A stretch of DNA of 7,555 nt from assembly GCA_036733345.1 (NCBI GenBank), contig DAINAR010000092.1, positions 1 through 7,555 on the forward strand, given 5' to 3'. Below, in pieces: positions 1 to 5,256 of this stretch (positions are counted from its first letter, which is position 1; each line of letters begins with the position of its first letter). This DNA comes from JAFGMQ01 sp036733345. Lineage in GTDB: Bacteria; Desulfobacterota; DSM-4660; Desulfatiglandales; Desulfatiglandaceae. The position numbers and the translations under genes are program-made. Below the pieces are notes generated by a model. The model was given only the letters and a program-made list of their open reading frames with translations. It had not been told where the DNA came from and searched no databases.

Positions 1-2
1 CA

Positions 3-1007
3 ATCTGCAGCCTGCAGGAAAATAAAAACCCTCTTGAATTAATGGATCTTCCAGATCCCGAACCTGAAGAAAATGAAGTGCTTGTGAAGGTTTCTGCATG
101 CGGGGTTTGCCACACCGAGCTGGATGAGATTGAGGGCAGAACTCCACCACCCAGTCTTCCTGTTGTGCCTGGCCATGAAGTTGTTGGGATAGTGGAAGAT
201 GCCGGCAAACACGCAAAGAAGTTTAAGAAAGGTGACCGGGTTGGTATCGGCTGGATTCATTCTGCTTGCGGAGAATGCAAATTCTGTCTTAGAGGGAATG
301 AAAACCTCTGTGAAAACTTCGCTGCCACAGGCAGGGACGCAAATGGAGGTTATGCTGAATATATTACAGTGCCTGAGGATTCCGCCTTCATAATACCTGA
401 AGAATTTTCGGATCCCGAGGCAGCTCCTCTTTTGTGTGCCGGATCGATTGGCTATAGGTCATTGAGTCTGACTCAGATGAAGAATGGCCAAAATCTGGGA
501 CTTACAGGATTCGGGGCATCAGCTCATCTTGTATTGAAGATGGCCCGGCATAAATATCCGGATTCAAGGATATTCGTCTTTGCAAGAAGCAAAAAGGAAA
601 GAGATTTTGCTGTAGAGCTCGGTGCTGTATGGGCAGGAGACACAGAAGAAGAATCTCCTGAAAAACTTCACTGTATAATTGATACAACGCCAGTGTGGAA
701 ACCTATCCTTGAGGGTCTAAAAAATCTGGAAGGAGGAGGAAGACTGGTAATAAATGCAATACGCAAAGAAGACATCGATAAGAACTATCTTTTAAAAATG
801 GATTACCCTTCCCATCTCTGGCTTGAAAAAGAGATAAAAAGTGTCGCCAATGTGACGAGAAAAGATATCAGCGAATTTCTAATTCTTGCATCGAAGATTG
901 CCATCAGACCTGAAATCGAAGAATTCAGCCTCGCAGATGCCAACAAAGCACTTATTGAACTGAAAGAAAGAAAAATACGGGGAGCAAAGGTCCTCAAGAT
1001 GTATTAA
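3..1007 (+). CDS. Zinc-dependent alcohol dehydrogenase, 5' end cut by window edge
   Basis: Medium-chain NAD(P)-dependent alcohol dehydrogenase, interconverting an alcohol and its aldehyde in the cytoplasm. The reading frame is open to the left edge. The 13 residues before the first ATG (position 42) still fit the family N-terminus, so the true start lies before the window and only 334 residues are visible. Counting from that ATG: the catalytic zinc ligands are Cys23 (ACGVCHTE), His45/Glu46 (VPGHE) and Cys132 (LLCAGSIGYRSL). The structural zinc site is Cys76, Cys79, Cys82 and Cys90 (C-x2-C-x2-C-x7-C). The nucleotide-binding glycine motif is GLTGFGASAH near 153-162. GFGASAH together with CAGSIGYRSL is typical of the subfamily TIGR02822 (zinc-binding alcohol dehydrogenase family protein). 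All zinc ligands are present, so it should be active; the substrate cannot be read from sequence. fdhD follows after 33 bases on the same strand, so the two may be co-transcribed. Confidence 0.93.
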   Translation: MCSLQENKNPLELMDLPDPEPEENEVLVKVSACGVCHTELDEIEGRTPPPSLPVVPGHEVVGIVEDAGKHAKKFKKGDRVGIGWIHSACGECKFCLRGNENLCENFAATGRDANGGYAEYITVPEDSAFIIPEEFSDPEAAPLLCAGSIGYRSLSLTQMKNGQNLGLTGFGASAHLVLKMARHKYPDSRIFVFARSKKERDFAVELGAVWAGDTEEESPEKLHCIIDTTPVWKPILEGLKNLEGGGRLVINAIRKEDIDKNYLLKMDYPSHLWLEKEIKSVANVTRKDISEFLILASKIAIRPEIEEFSLADANKALIELKERKIRGAKVLKMY

Positions 1008-1040
1008 ATAACGATATCAAATTATTGCGGGTTTGAAAAT

Positions 1041-1811
1041 ATGGATTCCTTGACTACAAAAAAAACAATCAGGCTTTTCTTCAATAATGGCAAAGTTGAG
1101 CAATTTGAAGACGAACTTGTTGAAGAATTAAAACTTCATATTCATATTGATGATGAGGAATATGCTGATGTAATTGTATCTTCTTCACTTCTCGAAGAAT
1201 TTGTACTGGGCTTTTTATTTACTCGAGGCATGATAAATAAATATGATGATATAAACACATTGGAGATCGGCAATGGCCTTGTCTCTATTAAAAGAAAACA
1301 GCCATCGGACAAGTCGCTTCCTGTTTCATCCCTTATCGAATCAACGGGCAGCAGCAATATTGACACAAAAGAATTATTCAACCTCGTTCCAGGTTATCTA
1401 GAATCAGATTTTAAAATAAAGTCTAAGGTCTTGTTTCGAGGCGTCAACCTGCTTTCAGAAATGCCTGTATACAGAAAGACCGGAGGCACACACTGTGCTA
1501 TTCTAATGTCCTCTGACGGTGATCCCATTGTTTCAGCTGAAGACATTGGCAGGCATAATGCAGTGGACAAATGCATCGGTGGTGGTTTAAAAGGGAATGC
1601 AGATTTTGGAAAATGCTGGATAGCCGTATCAGGACGCCTGCCTTCCGACATGGTTTTCAAGGCGGCTATTTCAGGCATACCTTTAGTTGCTTCTGTCTCA
1701 GCCGCAACGTCCGGGGGTGTAGAGATGGCCGAAAAGGCCGGCATAACCCTGGTGGGATTTACCAGAGGAAACAAATTCAACTGCTATTGCCACTGTGAAA
1801 AAATTGTTTAG
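1041..1811 (+). CDS. fdhD: FdhD-family formate dehydrogenase accessory sulfurtransferase, CxxC loop absent
   Basis: FdhD proteins pass sulfur from a cysteine desulfurase (IscS in E. coli) to the bis-MGD molybdenum or tungsten cofactor, which is needed for formate dehydrogenase activity. At 256 residues the length is normal. Family signatures seen: GFLFTRGMI (57-65), the TGGTH motif (147-151), EDIGRHNAVDK (167-177), SGRLPSDMVFKAA (197-209), the SAAT motif (220-223) and TLVGFTRGN (236-244). The odd point is the loop around residues 98-108, where most members carry a CxxC. Here it reads LIESTGSSNID, with no cysteine. Remaining cysteines are C152 (beside the TGGTH motif), C178, C192 and a C-terminal cluster C248-x-C250-x-C252. 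Family assignment is secure, but the sulfur-transfer mechanism may differ from the E. coli model. No formate dehydrogenase is visible here; it may lie outside the window. The ATG at 1041 has only a weak ribosome binding site. Confidence 0.92.
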   Translation: MDSLTTKKTIRLFFNNGKVEQFEDELVEELKLHIHIDDEEYADVIVSSSLLEEFVLGFLFTRGMINKYDDINTLEIGNGLVSIKRKQPSDKSLPVSSLIESTGSSNIDTKELFNLVPGYLESDFKIKSKVLFRGVNLLSEMPVYRKTGGTHCAILMSSDGDPIVSAEDIGRHNAVDKCIGGGLKGNADFGKCWIAVSGRLPSDMVFKAAISGIPLVASVSAATSGGVEMAEKAGITLVGFTRGNKFNCYCHCEKIV

Positions 1812-1836
1812 GGAGAAGCAGAAAGGAACGAGGTAG

Positions 1837-1854
1837 GTGTATAGAGCAATACAC
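1837..1854 (+). repeat. Short hairpin downstream of fdhD
   Basis: Perfect 6-bp inverted repeat, GTGTAT and ATACAC, around a 6-base loop, starting 26 bases after the fdhD stop. No T-run follows (the next bases are GGTAAAG), so it does not look like an intrinsic terminator. It could be a 3'-end stabiliser or chance. Confidence 0.3.
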
Positions 1855-1908
1855 GGTAAAGAGGACCTGTAGTTTATCCGTCAATATTTGTGGGAGGAAA
1901 ATAATACC

Positions 1909-1941
1909 GTGACACATGATGTTTTGATATTAGGTAAATAA
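1909..1941 (+). other. Ten-codon minicistron with its own ribosome binding site
   Basis: A GTG start at 1909 lies 11 bases after a GGGAGG ribosome binding site (1892-1897) and opens a frame encoding MTHDVLILGK before TAA at 1939-1941. The peptide resembles the first strand of an FAD- or NAD-binding fold (consensus xxDVLIIGxG), cut off just where the glycine motif would continue. The stop sits three bases before the ribosome binding site of the next gene. It may be the relic of a deleted flavoprotein gene, a translated leader coupled to the 112-residue gene, or chance. The start signal is visible; the origin is inference. Confidence 0.35.
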
Positions 1942-1944
1942 AAA

Positions 1945-1950
1945 AGGAGG
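1945..1950 (+). promoter_or_regulatory. Strong ribosome binding site for the 112-residue gene
   Basis: AGGAGG preceded by a run of A, 10 bases before the ATG at 1961. It is the best Shine-Dalgarno sequence in the window. It fixes the start at 1961 over the next in-frame ATG at 1997 and argues that this unrecognised gene is really translated. Confidence 0.8.
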
Positions 1951-1960
1951 TTTACTTGGA

Positions 1961-2299
1961 ATGATAAGAGCAAAATTATGGTTTCGGTGTGCCGCTATGC
2001 ACGATCCTGTTACACCTGTCATTGTTAAACCGGCGGTGATAAGCTGGGATGCAAAAAAAAGAGATGTTGAGCTCACAATTGAACGTGCATTCAAGGGGGA
2101 TGAATTAGTCTTAAGAATGCAGGGATGGGTCACAGTAGATGTAAAAGAGGTAATTGAGACAATAAAAAAATACGGCCATCTCAAGGTTCTGGATGAAAGG
2201 GATCTTGTTGTAGAGGTCGAAAATGAAGGTGACTATGGAAAATTGAACGATGAGCTTCTCGAAAGATTTGGAGATCAGTTGAACCTGGAAACAGCATAA
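1961..2299 (+). CDS. Uncharacterised 112-residue protein
   Basis: I do not recognise this family. The protein is 112 residues, soluble, charged, with no signal peptide or membrane segment. Its N-terminus has a cysteine-histidine stretch, RCAAMHDPVTP (9-19). A strand-rich middle follows: VISWD (26-30), DVELTIERAF (35-44) and ELVLRMQGWVTVD (48-60). Then come a probable helix VKEVIETIKKYG (61-72), a strand DLVVEVE (81-87) and a final helix YGKLNDELLERFG (92-104). This looks like a small alpha/beta domain. The strong AGGAGG at 1945-1950 supports translation. It lies 149 bases after fdhD on the same strand, so it could belong to the same redox operon, but the gap leaves room for its own promoter. 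Its stop codon directly abuts the stop codon of the convergent minus-strand gene. That it is a real gene is likely; no function can be given. Confidence 0.75.
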   Translation: MIRAKLWFRCAAMHDPVTPVIVKPAVISWDAKKRDVELTIERAFKGDELVLRMQGWVTVDVKEVIETIKKYGHLKVLDERDLVVEVENEGDYGKLNDELLERFGDQLNLETA

Positions 2300-3544
2300 T
2301 CAGATAACAGTACCAATCCCGTAAATCAAAGAATCCTTTGGTTCATGCATCTGGTTTGCAGCAGCAATCATGCGCTCCCTGTCTACAGGTTTGATATTTT
2401 TGATAATCCATTCGCGCATTTTTTTCCCAGCCGGCAAGGATTGTTTGTAGCTCATAAAATCAAGTTTAATATCCAATGCATCCGCAACTTGAGCTGCAAT
2501 AACAGGCCATATCTCGCCTATATCTCCAACAATGGGAAGGCTTCCAGGGAGCCTGGCAAAACCGGACATCTCCATTCGAAAGGGAATATGCATTAATTTT
2601 GTCTTTGGCAAACCCTTTGCAACCGCATCTGTAACTATCCCGGATTTACGTTCCCTTAACCAGGCCCTTTCCAGATTAGGATCCAGGTCAATTCTGACTA
2701 TCTTCTTTTCCGCAAGAGAATATGTCCAGCCTCCTTCCCAATCGTTCCATATGCCATGTCCGGTGAATAGTTCAAAAGGACCGTCGTGGATCTCCTGAGA
2801 CAATGCAAGCGCTGATTCAATAATTACATCCGCACTGTCAATTAGATCTGCAATCTGCCGGCAGCGCTCGGAAATCGGGAGAGAATCTCCAATGCTTAAG
2901 CCAACCTGACCACCTCCGACCAGCTGTGGCACGGTCACTATAACTGGCTTATCATATTCAGCCCCTGCTCCTATCATAGTATATGGGTCAGCGCCATAAC
3001 CGACCATTTTTTCAAATGGAACCCCACATCGTCTTGCCAGATCAAGAGCATCAAGAGCCAGCTTTTCAGTACGAAGACCTGTAGGGTAGGCCATATTTCC
3101 GGCGACTTTGATTATTATGTTTCCTTTTGCCCGTTTCATCCTCCGGTAAAGGCTAAGATCTATACGGGCTTCTTTCTGATATTGCCTTAGTAAATCCTCA
3201 GAAAGTATACTTACCTCAAATTGCCCATCCATCGGGAGCTTTTGCGGATCCATTCCAAAGGCAACACCATCAATTCTTTTCACCTTTTCCAGTGTGCCGC
3301 CCATCTCGTGGTTGATAACTGCTGAACTGGTTGAAACGCCGTCAATAACGTCCTTTCGCATCAATTCCGCGATTAGCGTTGAAACGCCCTCATGGATATT
3401 TGGACCACTGCCGACAACGGCGACAACTTTCTTCCCTCTCTCTTTCGCATCAACGATTAGTCTTACAGCCTGCTTTACCCTGTTTTTAACTTTTGGCATC
3501 AAGCTGTTGGAAATGCTGTCAATTGCCTTCCTGTCGATACTCAT
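2300..3544 (-). CDS. Uncharacterised 414-residue protein, possibly Rossmann-like nucleotide binding
   Basis: Soluble 414-residue protein without signal peptide or membrane segments; I cannot assign a family with confidence. Glycine-rich, likely conserved segments are VVAVVGSGPNIHEG (40-53), KVAGNMAYPTGLR (146-158), VGYGADPYTMIGAGAEYDKP (181-200), VPQLVGGGQVGLSIGDS (205-221), GHGIWNDWEGGW (262-273) and RIDLDPNLERAW (284-295). The first segment, a strand and glycine turn followed by LIAELMRKDVIDGVSTSSAVINHEMGG (57-83, a helix then a second strand), vaguely recalls the NAD-binding fold of deoxyhypusine synthase and of LOR/SDH-domain proteins. That is a pattern impression only. A ribosome binding site (AAAGGG, 7 bases before the ATG) supports the start at 3544. 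The gene lies 26 bases after waaA on the same strand, so co-transcription is likely and a role linked to envelope metabolism is possible but unproven. It meets the 112-residue gene stop to stop. Confidence 0.85.
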   Translation of the reverse strand: MSIDRKAIDSISNSLMPKVKNRVKQAVRLIVDAKERGKKVVAVVGSGPNIHEGVSTLIAELMRKDVIDGVSTSSAVINHEMGGTLEKVKRIDGVAFGMDPQKLPMDGQFEVSILSEDLLRQYQKEARIDLSLYRRMKRAKGNIIIKVAGNMAYPTGLRTEKLALDALDLARRCGVPFEKMVGYGADPYTMIGAGAEYDKPVIVTVPQLVGGGQVGLSIGDSLPISERCRQIADLIDSADVIIESALALSQEIHDGPFELFTGHGIWNDWEGGWTYSLAEKKIVRIDLDPNLERAWLRERKSGIVTDAVAKGLPKTKLMHIPFRMEMSGFARLPGSLPIVGDIGEIWPVIAAQVADALDIKLDFMSYKQSLPAGKKMREWIIKNIKPVDRERMIAAANQMHEPKDSLIYGIGTVI

Positions 3545-3570
3545 AAAATCGCCCTTTCTTTAAAATAAGG

Positions 3571-4875
3571 TTAAACAATCAATTTTTTTACTGCCTTGGC
3601 ATGCCTTTCTGCTGCCCCGATATTTATAAGGATCTCCTCACGTGCCTGCCTGCCCCTGGCCTTTAACTCTTCCGGATGATCAAGAAACCAGAGAGCCTTT
3701 TCAGCCAGCATTTCCGGACTTGTTACAAGAACTCCTGCTCCTGCCCTCTCCAAAAGAAGCCTGGCCTCTGAAAAATCCTCCATTGAAGGCCCGTAGAAAA
3801 CCATTTTTCCCCATACTGCAGGCTCAAGAGGATTTTGGCCTCCAAGCGGCACCAGGCTGGCGCCGCAAAATATTATTGTGCCGATGCTGTAAATTTTAAA
3901 AAGCTCTCCGAAGGTGTCAATTATAAGAATATTCTCTTTACGTCTTTCTCTGCCATCCTGTAAGGAGGTTCGCATTTGGAAGTTATATCCTCTTGATTTT
4001 ATAAGAGATCCAATGTCAGGCGTCCTCTCAATATGCCTTGGAGCAATTATCAGAATTGTATCCTTAAAACTCTCAAGTATTATCTCATACGCTTCCAGGA
4101 TTAGCTCTTCCTCGCCAGTACGAGTGCTCCCGGCTACAAAAACACATTGTGACTCATCAATATTCAATGACTTTCTAATTTCTTTCTCAAATAGATGGTC
4201 TGTATCTGTTCCCAAAAGATCATATTTGGCATTACCATTTATTTCAACTTTCAAAGGATCAGCACCTATAGCTTTTATGCGTTCAGCATCTATTTCACTT
4301 ATCATGCTGAAGATATCAATATTTTTCAGCACTTCACAAAAAAACCGGCGCATCCTGATGTAGTTTCCAATGGATCTGGGAGATATTCGCCCATTTATCA
4401 AAGCAGTTTTGATACCCATTCTGCGTGCCTCAAATAACCATGCAGGCCAAATCTCCGTTTCAAGAAAAATAATGACATCGGGTTTTACGTCTTTAAGAAC
4501 CTTGCGTATTATTAGAACAAAATCAATGGGTGCAAAGATAACTGGAATGTTTTCACTGAAAAGTTCTTCTGCAATTTTACGTCCATGAGGTGTATTTGTT
4601 GAGAGAATAAAAGAGCATCCGGAAATCATGCTTCTTATAGCCTTGACTACGGAGGCAGCAACTCTTACCTCCCCAATAGATGCCGCATGGATCCAGATTC
4701 GTGGAAAACCTGAAAGTCTTCGAGTAATGACTGGCGGAATAAATCCTAACCGTTCATTTAAATGAGGTCTGTATAGACCAGCTATTCGAGTATAGGCCCA
4801 GGCTGCCGGAAAAAGAATTAAAAAAAGGCCAAAGGAAAGGAATACATACAGCCGGTAAAATATATTCATTGTCAT
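3571..4875 (-). CDS. waaA: 3-deoxy-D-manno-octulosonic acid (Kdo) transferase
   Basis: WaaA (KdtA), glycosyltransferase family GT30, transfers Kdo from CMP-Kdo to the lipid A precursor on the cytoplasmic face of the inner membrane, starting the LPS core. At 434 residues the length is normal. An N-terminal membrane anchor spans about 10-28 (YVFLSFGLFLILFPAAWAY). Acceptor-domain motifs: HAASIGE (63-69), whose Glu69 matches the catalytic glutamate of the family; LSTNTPHGRK (91-100); FLETEIWP (137-144); NGRIS (161-165). Donor-domain motifs: INGNAKYDL (212-220), AGSTRTGEEE (248-257), APRHIERT (278-285) and the CMP-Kdo-binding block GGQNPLEPA (345-353), then VFYGPSMEDF (359-368). The usual motif is GGHN; here His is replaced by Gln at 347. 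Whether one or two Kdo units are added cannot be told from sequence. A second in-frame ATG lies two codons in (4867-4869); neither start has a strong ribosome binding site. It is the first gene of a likely two-gene minus-strand operon. Confidence 0.95.
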   Translation of the reverse strand: MTMNIFYRLYVFLSFGLFLILFPAAWAYTRIAGLYRPHLNERLGFIPPVITRRLSGFPRIWIHAASIGEVRVAASVVKAIRSMISGCSFILSTNTPHGRKIAEELFSENIPVIFAPIDFVLIIRKVLKDVKPDVIIFLETEIWPAWLFEARRMGIKTALINGRISPRSIGNYIRMRRFFCEVLKNIDIFSMISEIDAERIKAIGADPLKVEINGNAKYDLLGTDTDHLFEKEIRKSLNIDESQCVFVAGSTRTGEEELILEAYEIILESFKDTILIIAPRHIERTPDIGSLIKSRGYNFQMRTSLQDGRERRKENILIIDTFGELFKIYSIGTIIFCGASLVPLGGQNPLEPAVWGKMVFYGPSMEDFSEARLLLERAGAGVLVTSPEMLAEKALWFLDHPEELKARGRQAREEILINIGAAERHAKAVKKLIV

Positions 4876-4969
4876 TTTCTGCTTTCATCAGCTACAAAGA
4901 TAATTAGATCTTTAAAAAATACCACGGATAAGTTAATATAAATAATTTTAAATTACAATTCCATTCTGC

Positions 4970-4985
4970 TGGTATAAATGTTGCT
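4970..4985 (+). promoter_or_regulatory. Candidate sigma-54 (-24/-12) promoter upstream of ugd
   Basis: TGGTATAAATGTTGCT matches the TGGCAC-N5-TTGCW layout: GG and GC are separated by exactly 10 bases, the -12 half (TTGCT) is perfect, and the -24 half (TGGTAT) is imperfect. Transcription would start near 4996 and give a leader of about 260 bases before ugd. It points towards ugd in a divergent region where a promoter is expected. This is a consensus match by eye, not proof. Confidence 0.35.
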
Positions 4986-5012
4986 AACCTGTTTTTAAAA
5001 ATAGCCTTGAAA

Positions 5013-5026
5013 CTGTCGAAAGACAG
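5013..5026 (+). repeat. Small hairpin with GAAA tetraloop
   Basis: CTGTC-GAAA-GACAG: a perfect 5-bp stem closed by a GNRA-type tetraloop, about 230 bases before ugd. If the sigma-54-like element is used, this lies at the start of the ugd leader. No T-run follows, so it is not a terminator. Confidence 0.35.
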
Positions 5027-5045
5027 ATGATGCATAGCTGTTGAA

Positions 5046-5065
5046 CAAGGAATTGTTTATCCTTG
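5046..5065 (+). repeat. 6-bp inverted repeat in the ugd leader
   Basis: CAAGGA and TCCTTG around an 8-base loop (ATTGTTTA), 20 bases after the GAAA hairpin. It could be a second leader stem-loop or a regulator site. No T-run follows. Confidence 0.3.
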
Positions 5066-5187
5066 CGTAATTCGTACTATAAAATTAATGTCAACTTCTA
5101 AACAGTATTTTTGTGAGTGGGATGCCATTCTTTATATTCTGGGGCTTCGGCTGATTATTTGAATGGATCTCCGGTCTGCAGTATGAA

Positions 5188-5207
5188 AATTATTTATCAC
5201 AATAATT
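5188..5207. repeat. 7-bp AT-rich inverted repeat before ugd
   Basis: AATTATT and AATAATT separated by TATCAC, ending about 50 bases before the ugd start. The 20-base dyad has the size of a dimeric regulator operator, but its low complexity makes chance plausible. Confidence 0.25.
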
Positions 5208-5256
5208 ATCTGCTTCATTTTAGAATTTCTAATTCAACCCTGGAGAAATACGAAAG

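Larger units (their letters stand above)
4876..5256. other. Divergent intergenic region between waaA and ugd
   Basis: 381 bases without a convincing gene, AT-rich, lying between two divergently transcribed genes, so it should hold promoters for both. I see a sigma-54-like element and three short inverted repeats (listed separately), all more useful to ugd than to waaA. No clear sigma-70 promoter stands out on either strand. The waaA side (4880-4960) is very AT-rich, with only weak -10-like matches. No tRNA or recognisable riboswitch was seen. Confidence 0.7.

Noticed and set aside
42..44. ATG at 42 as the true start of the alcohol dehydrogenase
   Set aside because: The frame stays open to the window edge, the 13 upstream residues fit the family N-terminus, and no good ribosome binding site precedes the ATG. 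The gene is treated as cut by the edge.
1394..1780. 128-residue antisense ORF within fdhD
   Set aside because: It is a frame shadow of a well-supported gene, with no ribosome binding site or recognisable motifs.
1837..1854. Intrinsic terminator after fdhD
   Set aside because: The hairpin is short, AT-containing and not followed by a T-run.
3914..4363. 149-residue plus-strand ORF opposite waaA
   Set aside because: It is antisense to a clear WaaA coding region, with serine/isoleucine-rich shadow composition and no domain.
5053..5080. Sigma-70 promoter TTGTTT / TACTAT with 16-base spacing before ugd
   Set aside because: Only 3 of 6 bases match at -35 and 4 of 6 at -10, which is expected by chance in AT-rich sequence.
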